Assembly (NCBI GenBank): GCA_016490735.1
Contig: JAEMWC010000098.1
Span: forward strand, 70,001 to 134,000
Direction of reading: 5' to 3'
Length of the DNA: 64,000 nt
Source: Pachyseris speciosa
Lineage: Eukaryota; Cnidaria; Anthozoa; Scleractinia; Pachyseridae
Below, piece by piece: positions 1-11,127 of this stretch. Under the pieces are notes generated by a model. The model was given only the letters and a program-made list of their open reading frames with translations, made no database searches and was not told the origin of the DNA. Positions within the stretch are counted from its first letter, which is position 1. Each line of letters starts with the position of its first letter. A program made the translations under genes and the position numbers.

Positions 1-8
1 TTGACTGA

Positions 9-176
9 CATGGCGTGACAAAGGCGGCGGACGTTGCGGGTTTGGTATGCAAATTCGTCTACTTGGAAAAACAGATTGAATATTTAATGAGCCAACATGG
101 TTCCGAAACTTTAAAGCTCTCCCAGCTCGACAACCACGGAAAGGTCGTAAAATTCCGCAGTCTCGAAGTGAATTGA
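9..176 (+). other. possible C-terminal coding remnant at window edge
   Basis: A short open frame (codons in phase with position 18) runs to a TGA at 174-176. Its composition looks protein-like, with a stretch reading KFVYLEKQIEYLMSQHGSET. The same frame stays open for about 33 more codons after the TGA. It could be a terminal exon with its acceptor near the sequence gacaaag, or a decayed mobile-element fragment. I do not recognise the family and no start is visible. Confidence 0.15.
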
Positions 177-436
177 AGGAAGTTCCATCAATTGGGCTAC
201 GTTTGCATCTGGTCCCAAGCCGACGAAGTTCACCAGGCGAGTAAATATAGCATTCACTACGACGATGTGCATCGTTGATCTCGTTTAGCGCGAAACTTGA
301 AATGGATGGAAACAAGTTTTGACAGAAATAGATCTTTAAAGTTATGTGAATAAAAATGAGGACTATAACTTGAAGAAAACTTAGAAGATCAGAGAGCCCA
401 TTAACCGTGCAGCCATACGAGGCGCGTACATTATGC

Positions 437-437
<1 letters not shown>

Positions 438-497
<60 letters not shown>
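438..497. repeat. (CT)n followed by (AT)n microsatellite
   Basis: An uninterrupted CT run of about 45 bases is followed by a short AT run. No other feature is seen nearby. Confidence 0.95.
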
Positions 498-498
<1 letters not shown>

Positions 499-633
499 GT
501 GTACATAGTTTTTAATATATTATTACGATTATTATTTGCCAATTATCTTGCATGTTTCATATTGTATTGCCATTGTATTTTTTCACTTAAGATGGTCAAA
601 TAAAGCGCATTATTATTTATACATGCGTACGTC

Positions 634-664
634 TACATTGATTGATTGATTGATTGATTGATTT
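634..664. repeat. (TGAT)n microsatellite
   Basis: Seven or so consecutive TGAT units are followed by a T run. Confidence 0.9.
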
Positions 665-753
665 TTATTGACAGTATTATACAGTATTAAGCTATAACGG
701 TTTCACATTACATAGATGCGCTCAGCTGAAGCTCACAGCATCTACATAGTACA

Positions 754-1669
754 TACCCTGAGTATCCAATCGATGAAATCGATAATCGATTACAATCGAT
801 ATTAATCATTACCAATCGATATCAATTAATCGATTGATATTGAAAATCGATGACCAATCGATGGCGAAGATTCCTGTGGTTATCGATTGGTATCGATTTT
901 CAATAACAATCGATAGATAAATTGACATCGATTGGTTGCAGATTCGTCACGTTTCAAAATCTACAAGCTGACGGAATCGGCGCATAAATATCACATCTTT
1001 GTACGCAGTAACTGTAAACACATTTCATTTTAATGCTTCGAACGTTAACAGGAGAACAATACTCTCTCCTTTCTCTTCAACGCCCCGTCTACAGGTATCC
1101 GTTTTCCTTTGACAACTCAAAAGTTTGTTTCCGTTCTTGCCTCCCGTCCACACGTATCCCATGAAAACGTTAACGACAAACAGAAGCGTTTGAAGTTTGA
1201 CAACGTTATCCAAAGTGGAAAACTATTTAATAAGTGCGGACATGGGCCAATACTTCAGACTTCAAAAAACGGAAAGTGTTTGCATTGTGCCTTCACAGAA
1301 AAATTCTGGTAACAGAAGTTGTACTTTGACGATACACCTTATATTCAGTAAAGCCTCTTCCCGGACGTCTTGCGTAGCCTGACCTAATGACACGAAAAGG
1401 CAATGACGGGCAAATGTGTAATTCGAGTACACATGCAACGTGGTATATTCTTTGCGCAGAGAAGACTGGGTCCGATTTTTTTTTTTTACCGATTTCGTCC
1501 CCAGGGCTTCTTAAAATGGCGGATGATCGGACAGGTAGCGTGCGTGACGCCTGTACGAGTTTGTTGCGCCAATCGATAGCAATCGACGAACGGTTTTTGT
1601 GTGGTTATCGATTGATCATCGATTGACCGATAGCAATTAACTAATTTTATCTATTGGATACACAGGGTA
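754..1669. mobile_element. foldback or MITE-like element rich in ATCGAT palindromes
   Basis: The ends are inverted copies: TACCCTGAGTATCCAAT on the left and ATTGGATACACAGGGTA on the right. ACAT lies outside the ACCCTG/CAGGGT core on both sides and may be a target duplication. Both arms are built from iterated ATCGAT palindromes (about 775-930 and 1565-1635). The core (about 950-1560) has no convincing coding frame. It resembles a non-autonomous DNA transposon, superfamily unknown. Confidence 0.6.
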
Positions 1670-1844
1670 CATAGCAAGTAGAAGTTAGACAAAAAACATA
1701 ACACCATTTTTAAAAATAGTTGAGTTAGTAAATACCGTAGGCCTCATTGACGGAGGAATTATTAGTGAGGGGGCTTAAAAGAGGGGGGGGGGGGGCTAAC
1801 TGTTTGAGTGGCCTTAGATGGTGAATGTCGTAAGATGTCTGTCT

Positions 1845-2180
1845 GACAAGATGATATCTATACTCTTCTTCCACAATGGTTGTTGAAAGTTTCACCTCAA
1901 TTGGCCCATACGCCTCCAGAATGTACTCTGTCACGAGGAATCAAGTGACACCTCATTTAAAAGGCCACAACAATAGTCCCAAAGTTCATCAAGGACCTGC
2001 AGAAAGCTACCTTTTGCTGTGATTATTAAGCTCCCTTGAAGTTGCTTAACATCACCAACAAGCACTTTCCGCACTTTTTCTAATAAACACTCTCAAAAGC
2101 TATTGCTCCTCTAGATTTAATGCATGTGAATTGATTGAATTCGTTCTTTGCAATACACTTCATAACTTCCTGTGCAGAGG
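1845..2180 (-). pseudogene. degenerate TRADD-N-like exon
   Basis: Conceptual translation of the minus strand in shifting frames gives, in order, SAQEVMKCIAKNEF (about 2178-2137), LEKVRKVLVGDV and QGSLIITAKGSF (about 2057-2010), VLDELWDY and LLNEVS (about 2000-1950), then FLVTEYILEAYGPIEVKL and TTIVEEEYR (about 1943-1855). This follows segment by segment the TRADD-N-like exons at 47672-48199 and 40044-40535. At least two frame changes and a stop interrupt it, so it is non-functional as it stands. It lies beyond the stop codon of the modular gene at 7197, so it is best read as a relic of a duplicated copy. No splice sites were assigned. Similarity may extend upstream to 2343. Confidence 0.7.
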
Positions 2181-2784
2181 GTGTTTCTTGACATCCGATC
2201 TGGTGGCTGGTGGCCTTAAAGGGGGTGGAAAAGCCGTTGCACCTTCGGCAGGTTCTTTGTGGTTCCTGTGAGTTTTCTAGCAGATATACATGGCTTATCC
2301 GCCGATGCCTTTCTTGGTTCTGGGTCCCGCTGTTACCCCACAATTAAACAATAAAACTTCATTAGAAGATGATCTGGAAGAAATATATTCGGACTTTGTC
2401 TGCCGGATTTCAACGCGAAAAGATTAAAAAATCATACCTCACTTACTTGACTTAATCCCTTGTCTCCTTGAGGAAAATAGTGTCACACAAATCATACCTA
2501 CATTAAGTCATATCACAGTGCCCCATTTAATTGAAACGGTTTCCACCGAGCACTTTAAGCATTTATACTTTCATGGATCAATACAAGCATTCTTAAACAT
2601 AAAAAAATGCTGAAGACTTGGTGAGAGCCAACTTGAATGTTTTCAAAAGTTAAAGAAGTTCTGAACCTTTTCCTAAGATGTTCTTCAAACTTTACAAGAA
2701 GTTGCGTCTTAACTTGCCAATCTGAATTTGAAAATGAAACGGGAGTAACAAGCTCCTCCTTGAGTAACAATGTATCTTTTTCCA

Positions 2785-2935
2785 ATATGGCGCCAATTTA
2801 TTTTTTTTTGGTTGCATGTTAATTAGCCCTATTTGTCTCGTCAACATGTACAAAATACAAAAAGAATTTTCAAGTGAAAGTGAGGCAACAAAGGCTAATT
2901 AACATGCAAACAAAAGAATAATAAATTGCCGTGAA
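2785..2935. mobile_element. short palindromic MITE (copy 1 of a family)
   Basis: The ends carry ATGGCGCCAATTTA and ATAAATTGCCG. Inside, GTTGCATGTTAATTAGCC is mirrored by GGCTAATTAACATGCAA. A diverged copy of the same design lies at 9264-9441. Confidence 0.6.
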
Positions 2936-2944
2936 TAACGTTCA

Positions 2945-3688
2945 GCTAAAATTAGGGGTGTTATCAACAGGTTGTATTGTTGCCATGGTAACCTGTTATG
3001 TCGAAAATGCAATGATTTTAGTAAAACAAGGAGCTCAGTTATAAAGCATTAGTTTCATAAGCTACTTATTATTTGTCAACTAATAACAAGTGATATTACT
3101 AATCCATCAAAGTGTAATTGATGCAAATTTCTGGCGACCGTTGTGAGGAAAGAGTTTGCTTGTTGCTGCGACGCCTGAGGATGAGGAGGTAAGAGACGCG
3201 ATAGCCTGCAGTGCAGGCGTTTATTTGGCGGGCGAGTGCCATAATAGACGTTCGTGTATTAGACCACCATCTTGGATTTTCAAACCGCCGGTCATCAGGC
3301 GCAAACACTGAAAGTTTAGAGAGGCGCAAATGTTGAGAATGAGACCGTCAGCTAGGAACATGCGAAATTAGGTTGGCAACCGCAGAGTTCTTCCATCGGC
3401 AGTGTTCCATGGTTGGACCAAATTCAATGAACTCGTTCGTCAATACTAGTTGTTCTTTGTTCTCAAAGTATTTCAGCCGCCAGAGAGCATAAACAGGCAT
3501 TTATTATGTGAAGTCCTGGCTGCGCAGTTGAAGTCCTGGAACTCTACATTTGTATGACCGAGAACACAGCCACCGTTTACGCTTTTAAGACTTTGAGACT
3601 CAAATCAATCTGCGCACTAACGAGGCAGACGTATCTCCATTCGCTCGACGATCTATCTATACCCCGACGCAGATCGAAGAATAATTTG

Positions 3689-3690
<2 letters not shown>
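2945..3690. other. unannotated stretch, nothing recognised
   Basis: Unique-looking AT-rich sequence. Several short open frames occur on both strands but none has splice-site logic or a recognisable family. Confidence 0.4.
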
Positions 3691-3721
<31 letters not shown>

Positions 3722-3992
3722 CACGCGCTCTGATTGGTTAATTCAGAGGTGATCAGCAAGTACTATTCACCTTCGAGCAGCCGGCGCGCGAGAGTTCACA
3801 ATTTCCCACTGCTTGTCGGTATATTGTCGCACATAAAGTAATGTTTTGGTCCGCTAATTATTTAGCTTGTGTGGTATATACTAAAACAATTATTCACCCT
3901 AGTGTCGGTGAAAGTGGTGGATATTTACCAAGCCGCGAAGCGGCGAGGTAAATATCCATGACTATTCACCTGCACTTCCGTGAATAATTGTT
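3691..3992. mobile_element. paired MITEs, TACCACACAAG family (copy 1)
   Basis: Two adjacent palindromic units are present. The first is bounded by TATACCACACAAGTGAATAG and CTTGTGTGGTATA (about 3695-3882). The second is bounded by ACAATTATTCACC and GTGAATAATTGT (about 3886-3991) and contains a hairpin around AAGCCGCGAAGCGGCGAGG. The same composite occurs at 20190-21172 (interrupted) and 55984-56244, so the pair moves or is copied as one unit. Confidence 0.7.
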
Positions 3993-3994
3993 AA

Positions 3995-5514
3995 CTACAT
4001 CGACTTCTTCGGCGGATTTCGTTAAGTAAAAGTTCAATATTAAACAAGCAGTAGCTGAAGACTAGGTTTTCACAGGGCATACAACACAACTGCAAAAAGT
4101 ACCTCAATGGGCGTAGTTAAACTTTCATAAGTTGTGAACAATAGAATTTATGAACGGCTTCCGAAGTCACTCCTGTTTAAACGAGATAATTCAATCACTC
4201 GTTGTGTCTTACAGTCTCCTGATTTACAGCCGACCATCAAGGTCAGTCGTATCCCCCTGCAAACTGATCTATGACATCATTCCCGATAGAATTCATCACC
4301 CTCCGAACTTTCGTTCGCTCGAGGAGACAAATGAATAAATAAATAAAATAGTCTTTATTTCTAATAAGATAAAACTACATATCCTATTTAATCAAGACAG
4401 CGAGTATAGAACAGGGAGGAAAGGAAGGGATGATGGGTCAACAAAGGAATGCATGAAGGAACAAACTAACCAGCTAGCGAACGTAGGGAATAAATGTAGT
4501 TTGTGTTCTGTCGCGTGCTTTTTCAACTCGTCGAGGGAGTGATAACCTGAAACGTTATGAAAACAACTGTTTGGGGCTGGAGTAATAAAAGGTCCGTCAA
4601 ACCAGGCCGCTTGAGCCAATCGCAAATTAAGGGGATTCTCTCCATTGGCACACTCATTTAGTACCGTTTTATATTCAAAACCGTTTAATGGAGACTGTGA
4701 GATTTGTTTTGCCCACGTAGTGTGTTGAAATTGTAGCTTAAAAAATAACCCCCAGACGATTAAAAATGAATTTTGGAAGCCAAATTTGAAGGGGTGCTTC
4801 CAAGGAATTAAGGCCGGAAAGGACTTTAGGCTATTCGGCTGTGCCGGCTATTGTGCTGTTTCTCCATTTCCCTTTTTTAACACATATTTTTTTAATTCGT
4901 ACAGAAGGAAAGGGCAGGGGTATTTTTGGATAAAATCTGGCGGTTTTTCCCCTGCCGTGTTTTGTACTTTACTGGGAAGTTCACTCACCTGCTATAGTGT
5001 GCAACCTATCAAGGAGGCAATTACCATTGCGGTTTTTTCGGAATTCCTCTGCTGCTTAAGAACGTCTGGATAGGAGACAAGCCATCAAGATCAACGTGTT
5101 TTACAGGGGATGGATTGGTGTCTTCGGACGTTTCAGGAAGTAGCTGTTTTTGAATGCCAGTGTCTCTCTCATTAACTGAATCGCATCATGTCGGAAGCTG
5201 TGGTTTAGATGGCCTGATTAGTAAGACCAACGTTTCTCACGACTTGTCTACTTCGATCTTGTGTGCCACGGACCGAAATATTAGATGGATAAAGAGAAGA
5301 GGACTTTTAACGGTTTGGATCGATAATTAACAGAGGTGTCTTCTGCGACTGCCTTAAGATAAGGTTCAGTGGGTAGGAAACTCATTGGTCAGTTTGACAG
5401 ATGAGCCGTAAAAAAAAACCAAAGGAGTTTTTACTGACATTACGCACGAGGGACCTTAAGCCGTCTGAGAATAAAGGCACTTTCTATCTGTTTTCAAGTG
5501 GAAGACTTTAACTT
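3995..5514. other. unannotated stretch with possible retroposed 3' end
   Basis: No gene is supported. Around 4332-4350 there is an (AATAA)-rich run. A minus-strand open frame of 77 codons (4392-4625) sits beside it, and its product is unrecognised. The rest is AT-rich sequence without clear repeats. Confidence 0.3.
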
Positions 5515-5649
5515 CCAGGGGCCGGTTCCTGAAAGGTGTAATAACTCTATTCCAGGGATAAATCTGTCTTATTCCAGGAATTCCTTTTGGAATAAGGCAG
5601 ATTTATCCTTGGAATAGAGTTATTACACCTTTCAGGAACCGGCCCCTGG
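5515..5649. mobile_element. near-perfect 135-bp palindrome (MITE)
   Basis: The arm starting CCAGGGGCCGGTTCCTGAAA is mirrored almost base for base by the arm ending in TTTCAGGAACCGGCCCCTGG, with only a few central bases unpaired. There is no coding capacity. The high arm identity suggests a fairly recent insertion. Confidence 0.85.
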
Positions 5650-7196
5650 TGTTTAGCAAGGCAATGGGTTACTGCAGAAGTTGTAAACAACGTATTGAGT
5701 CTGAAGACCTAAATATACTACAGAAAAAAAGTTCTTTCAACTACGCTCAAGAGCTGGTTATTTAAACCCTCTAAAAATATTTTTACTTGGTATGCTCATG
5801 TAAGGAATTAAAAAAATAAAATAAACCATTACTACGATCTTTTATAAGGTAGGTTTACTTTGCAAAATATCTTTAAGATGACAAAACTATAAAATGCTTA
5901 AAAGTTAGATACATTCATTTGAGTTGATATCGATAGCTCAGTTCGTGTCAGCTTATCTAGCTACGTCCATATGATCAAGTGAAAAAACGAAACTCGAAAA
6001 ATTATCATAAAAAACAAAAATTATTCTCGTTTCTAAATTCTATAATATGACTATAATAATATAAAAAAGAAGGCCTTCAGCCTTAATTTTTTTTAACAAT
6101 TTGGATATTTGTTTTAAGGCAATTCACTCTAAGTATAAAAGTATTCGCATCAGTCTGAGTTCTTTTTATTATATCATTTATCTCCTAGTTAATACGTTTT
6201 TTTAGAGACCCTAAAAAGAAATATACAATTGCCAACAAGTAAATTATTATAATATTGTAAACTTGCTCTCAGAGTGCCTATCTACTTAATACTTATTTGA
6301 AATTCTTAATGTTTGAAAGGACCTTGTCCATTCTATAAAAAGTCAAAACGTAGTCTAAAAATGGTAAACGTAAAATGGAGCTATCTGTATAAGGATGCAA
6401 TCAGTGATTTTGCGCAGTTGCAAAACTTTCGGGGCAATTACAAATTGCCCCTAAAATACCTCGGGGAGTGACAAAACTTCGAACAAAAAACCGCAGATTT
6501 CGAGTATTGAATCGCAATTGCGTACTCTTCCAGTATACGTATCGAGTCAACATGGACAGTTGAACACAGTCGAGGGTCCTTATCTTTGCACATGCTTGCC
6601 TAGAAAGAAAGGGTGACTGCGAAACAGTCTCGCCTATTAACTGTAAAAGATTTCTACGATTTATATACATATCAGATGATCTCCAGTCTGGGATGACAGT
6701 TTCTCTACTAGATTACGACTCACACTCTATTTCCCAGTAAATAACTTTTGTTTCTCTCAAAACGTGATGGACATAGACCTAGCTCCCTACCTAATCCATT
6801 TGACTTATTATGACACAAAGTCTTGCTTAAATGCTAAGCAAAATGGTTGATATTTATGCTCTTTATGTAGACAACATGCACTCAAGCAAACATGACATTT
6901 GTCAAGATATTTCCAAATCAAATCAGTTTTACCATTTCAAAACTGAACACTGAATTACGGTCCACTCAGCAATTCCGGCCAAGCAATTTCAAGTTTTTAA
7001 TCAGTTCAGTGCTGGCTGCCTGAGGTTTCTGTATGACGTCAAGTTTCATCTTCACAAAAAGATCAGTGTGCTTGGCTCGATGCCCATCATTCAATTTTTT
7101 TCGCTTTAGTTTGCATCATAACAGCTACGCTTTTAACAAAATAAACGTGTCTGTACGAAAAGGCAGGAATTGCCAGTAAATTCTGCCATTTCATAA
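5650..7196. other. 3' flank of the modular minus-strand gene
   Basis: This is sequence downstream of the stop at 7197 on the minus strand. TTTATT on the plus strand near 6166 (AATAAA on the minus strand) could serve as a distal poly(A) signal, but the 3' end is not determined. No other gene or repeat was recognised. Confidence 0.3.
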
Positions 7197-7675
7197 TTAA
7201 AGAGAAGGTTTTAAAAGCACGCGCAAAGTTGAGCGACTCTGAATGTTGTAATGCGTCAAAGTGCGATCATACTTTAAATCACTGTTGTCAAAAGTCAAGC
7301 GTTGTAATTCTGCAACTATTCCAATTTTTTCTTGGATTTTGACCTTCACCATCTTTATAGTATCACTCGGTTCGACGGACAGTGTAATTGTCCTTACGTT
7401 TCGACTAATCATTACTTTTACGAAGATTTTCATACCACGTTTGATCAACTGCAAAATTGATTTCGGATGGATGTTGTAAAAACTCAGACGGCGGCTGTTT
7501 TCCATTCTGCAGCCACCAGTTTTAAGAATCTGTTTCCGGGATGGAATCCCTTCTGTGGCTTCAATTTGGTCTTTCACCATCTTGATGGTGTCGCTCGATT
7601 TTGCTTCCAAAGTGATCTTTTTTCCCGTCGGCATCTGAACATTCAATTTCGTCTTTTCCTGTGGTAGATACACCG
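7197..7675 (-). CDS. terminal exon: two ubiquitin-like domains
   Basis: Last exon of the proposed modular gene. The acceptor (pyrimidine-rich, ending TTTCTTTCAG at 7676) puts the exon start at 7675 in phase 1, and the frame ends at TAA 7197-7199. It encodes about 159 residues forming two beta-grasp ubiquitin-like repeats. The first (KLNVQMPTGKKITLEAKSSD, then TIKMVKDQIEATEGIP) has a degenerate second half. The second starts MKIFVKV and continues with SDTIKMVKVKIQEKIGI. Neither ends in a Gly-Gly tail, so conjugation to substrates is unlikely and a binding role is more plausible. The 50-nt exon at 9722-9771 joins in phase and would complete a GCG codon at the junction. The open frame continues past the acceptor, but the good splice site argues against starting there. 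The domain call is firm; membership in the larger gene is inferred from order and phase. Confidence 0.8.
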
Positions 7676-8195
7676 CTGAAAGAAATGAGCACCCTTAAAC
7701 AAAAATTTTGATATATTCAACATCTAACTGCTGTCGCATCGATTCGTATTCATAGGTTGGTTACCTATCTTTAAAAGGAAAGAGTATAATCTACTAAAAC
7801 TGGTTCATAATATAACTCTTTGTACAATGAGGTTTCGTCAGACTATCTCAAGCTAGATCTACATAGCGTTACTGCTTATAACTTAAGATCTTCTGGTGCT
7901 CCATCATTAATATTCCCAGATCCTAAGCGATTTACATACCTTCCAGGATATCGCTGCTAGAACATTTAATAAGTTACTGGCAAACATAAGAAAAAATGAT
8001 TCATATAATCAATTTATCAAAGCAATAAGGAAAGAGATTTTGGCCAGAGCTAAAGCTAGGCTGGAAAAATATTGTACACAGTTCTTAATCTATGCATTTA
8101 CATACATGTATATATGAGGGGGGGCTTTGAATCCACGACCTTCCACTCAGCAGTCAAACCCACCACCAACTGAGCTACCATAAAAGCTAAGGGAG
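7676..8195. other. intron sequence, weak tRNA-like remnant
   Basis: Part of the intron upstream of the terminal exon. At about 8122-8180 the minus strand reads like a tRNA head (GGTAGCTCAGTTGGTGGTGG, later GGATTCAAAGCC), so it may be a SINE-like remnant. Nothing else was recognised. Confidence 0.4.
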
Positions 8196-8197
8196 AT

Positions 8198-8233
<36 letters not shown>

Positions 8234-8457
8234 GAAGTGAATCACGAAACTTTGCTTTATTGACGGAGTTGATAATGCAAATTGACCCCCGTACAGGGAT
8301 TCCATTAGCTGACGTTTCGAACGTTAGTCCTTCGTCGGATCGAAGGGCTAACGCTCGAAACGTTAGCTAATTGAATCCCTGTACGGTGGTCAATTTACAT
8401 TATCAATTCCGTTGATAAACCAAAAACTAACGCTCGAAACGTCAGCTAATCGAATCC

Positions 8458-8501
<44 letters not shown>

Positions 8502-8503
8502 GA
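8196..8503. mobile_element. foldback repeat, AACGCTCGAAACGT family (copy 1)
   Basis: It contains inverted and repeated modules: GATCGAAGGGCTAACGCTCG, CGAAACGTTAGCTAATTGAA, and GTGGTCAATTTACATTATCA, the last also in reverse as TGATAATGCAAATTGACC. A related copy, including the flank TTTCTAAAGAAACT, lies in opposite orientation at 13672-13865. It has no coding capacity. Confidence 0.6.
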
Positions 8504-8506
8504 AAG

Positions 8507-8926
8507 TACCGTAAAAGCTCTATTATTAAGGCCCCCCCTTCCCGGGGGGACTTATTTAATTTCAGGCCTCATTAACAAGGGGCTTATTTCAAACCTTAAA
8601 CATGCCGCATTCTTCTTAAAATAAAAATAAAATAAAAAAAACACAACTTTAGAGAAACTTTATTATTTAATAAAAACACAGTATTATGTGTTTTAGTGTA
8701 TATCTGTTTAGAAACAAACAAACTGGGCCTCATAAAGTCGATTTCATAAGAGGGAATAGGAGGGACTAATAACAAAATCCCATGTCTCAAAGTGGAGGAG
8801 GGGCTTATTAGAGAGGGGGACTTATATAACGAAACCGCCATCCAAACGGGGGGGGAGGGGGGGGGAGGGGGTTATTAAAGAGAGGAACTTAATAGAGACG
8901 GGGCGATTAATATAGCTTTTACAGTA
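8507..8926. mobile_element. MITE with CCGTAAAAGCTCTATTATTAA ends
   Basis: The left end ACCGTAAAAGCTCTATTATT is mirrored by the right end AATATAGCTTTTACAGT. The interior has C-rich and G-rich blocks in inverted arrangement (near 8535 and 8850). No coding frame. It inserts directly next to the preceding foldback. Confidence 0.55.
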
Positions 8927-8927
8927 A

Positions 8928-8996
8928 CCACAGGCAATCCCAATCGTAGCATGTGAGGCCTGGGGTCTCACATACTACGATTGCTTTGCCTGTGAC
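8928..8996. repeat. short hairpin repeat
   Basis: CCACAGGCAATCCCAATCGT is mirrored by ACGATTGCTTTGCCTGTG around a centre with TGTGAGGCCTGGGGTCTCACA. It can fold into a stem of roughly 30 bp. Confidence 0.6.
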
Positions 8997-9263
8997 CTTA
9001 CCGGGCTGCGGTACAACATTGACGAAAAACTTGGTGCTAATCACGCAGAAACTAACATAAGCACCGGCAAAGAAGCCGAGTTTAGGGGATCAATTTTTTG
9101 CGAGCTACATTTAAACCAGTTTTTTTTTTTTTTTTTATAAAACTTGAACCAAATACAGTGATGCGCCCCTCGACACGCTGTGTAGAAATTAGTTCCGTCT
9201 GACTGGTCACGAATGTTATGAAAACGAGCGGTATTATTGCTTTTGCATTGTTCAACACATATA

Positions 9264-9441
9264 CCTTTTTCATAATGGCGGACGATTTTAATTATTCTTT
9301 TGTATATGTGTTAATTAGCCCTACTAACCTCACTTTAATGAAAAAATTCTATTGAATTTTGCACATTCTGACGAGGCTAGTTGGGCTCATTATCATAAGA
9401 ATAAAAGAATAATTTGTCGGGCGCCATTATGAAAAGGGTCT
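9264..9441. mobile_element. short palindromic MITE (copy 2 of the family at 2785)
   Basis: The ends are TTTTTCATAATGGCGGACGA and GCGCCATTATGAAAAGGG. The interior carries GTTAATTAGCCC and its loose mirror, as in the copy at 2785-2935. Confidence 0.6.
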
Positions 9442-9721
9442 ATGAGATTGATTTAAAAAAAACAAATGACGTAATGGTCTTAGGTGTCTGAAGGGGGAGG
9501 GGGGGGGGGGGGTGTAGAGATAAGGGTGGGTCAGCGGAATTTATGCCGATGAATGGGGGCGGCTCTAGTTTTATGGTCATGTGAATTGAGGTCTACCACG
9601 CAGAAGTTAATTAATTTCCCAGATTAATTCACGAACGCTAGCTGCAGTTCACTCCGAACAGTCGAACAGTGTTTACGGTCGGTGTTTTCTTGGAAAAGGA
9701 AAAGAAAATGAAAATACTCAC

Positions 9722-9771
9722 CGAATGCTTCAACAAGTTCACTTTCTTTCTCAGTGGTGTAGAAAGACGAT
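9722..9771 (-). CDS. 50-nt linker exon (predicted)
   Basis: Predicted microexon bounded on the minus strand by TTTTTGAAG (acceptor) and GTGAGT (a strong donor). It encodes SSFYTTEKESELVEAF with a single base at each side. It was sought because the upstream TRADD-N-like exon (11541-11889) ends in phase 2 while the terminal ubiquitin-like exon starts in phase 1. This exon enters in phase 2 and leaves in phase 1, resolving the mismatch exactly and making junction codons AGA and GCG. The acidic, helix-prone residues would extend the last TRADD-N helix. The weak point is the acceptor, which has only a modest pyrimidine tract. An unseen exon elsewhere in the same intron is the alternative. Confidence 0.5.
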
Positions 9772-10574
9772 CTTCAAAAACGAATAATAATAAGAGGCAA
9801 AAAAATATTAAACAAGAACAAAAATTCGGTTTGAGTTTCTGAATACAGTTCTGTGGTAATTCCCTTACTGGCTTTGCCTTATTGCAGCGAAGTATGGGAG
9901 TAACGATAGAGGCTCGATTTCAATACTCCGTCAAGAATAGGGATGGATACTAGCGTTAGCGTAAGCGCAAACATGACCTCAAACATAACATAGAAGAACG
10001 AAATAACTTCCTATTCTCATGAACCAATTTCATAGTAGCGGAGAAGAGCGGGATTGATGAATTGCACCCCACCAAGGTTGTTGCAGCTGTCTGCTATCTG
10101 TTGCCCTCTATCCGAATTCCCTCAATCCGCGTCTTGTCTGGCACATGATCCGGAAGTTTTAAAAAATCATATAGACAGGTCTTTAATGTTTCACCGTTTT
10201 TCTAATATTTTTGACTCACCTGTTGCGTATCCAATAAGCCTGCTTGGGCAACTATAAGCAGACCAATGTATCTGTGTGAGGACGCGTACATAACGTAACG
10301 ATACGCAATTTGATCTCGTACATTTACTGTAATTTGCAACGGTTGATTTCGCTTTGAGTCCAGCGATCGAGGGAAAATGTTTCACGAAATTCGTAATTTT
10401 GGATCTTTTTATCCTATATTATGATGATCTGTAAGCCAGATAAATAAAGTTCAGTTACTCTTTAGCTATTGCGTGGTCTTGTGTGATTTAACGGATGATA
10501 TCAAACAGCATATCGTTACGTTACGAGCGTGTCCACAAAGAGATCGATTGGTCTTGCCTGTGAGGTGACAAGAA

Positions 10575-11120
10575 AATGCGACAATAGATGGTTTCGCGGT
10601 TATTGTCGCCATATTAACTGGGCGGGGGGGGGGGGGGGGGGGGGGATAGCGGGCGGCAAACACGGCTAAAATTACAGTAAATGTATGGGATTTTGACCGA
10701 CTTTGAACCGCTGTAAGACCCCTACAAAGAGGCGGAGTTCAGCAGTGAAAATGTCTTTCAAAAGACATTTGTACTGACATTATTTTCATGAAGTATAAAG
10801 AACAGATTCAGACTACAGCGACCGTAAACAAATATTTAAGATTTCATACAAACCTCTCTAATCAAAATTATGCAAATTACCGAAAATTTAGAAGTCACAT
10901 GAGAAGATTTATAATTCTAATTTACGAACGTCGTACCTAAAGTTCGTTAATGGCCGTATTTTCTGTTTAATGAACGAAATCAATAAAACCGTTAAAAGTA
11001 GTGGCAAATGTTGGAAATCCGCCTCTTTTTAGCGGCGTTACAGCGGTTCAAATTCGGTCAAAATCTCATACATTTACTGTAATGTCAGCCGTATTTGCTC
11101 CCCAGTTAAGATGGCGCCAA
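10575..11120. mobile_element. foldback/MITE with about 110-bp inverted ends and internal poly-G
   Basis: The left arm (about 10580-10745) contains AATAGATGGTTTCGCGGTTA and TACAGTAAATGTATGGGATT. The right arm (about 11015-11142) contains their mirrors AATCTCATACATTTACTGTA and AACCGTGGAACCATCTATT. A G-run of about 24 bases sits in the left arm (10622-10645). The right end merges with the adjacent SINE copy, so the exact border is uncertain. Confidence 0.6.
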
Positions 11121-11127
11121 TAACCGT

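Noticed and set aside
10622..10645. poly-G run as a regulatory G-quadruplex
   Set aside because: It sits in one arm of a foldback element and looks like slippage; no promoter context.
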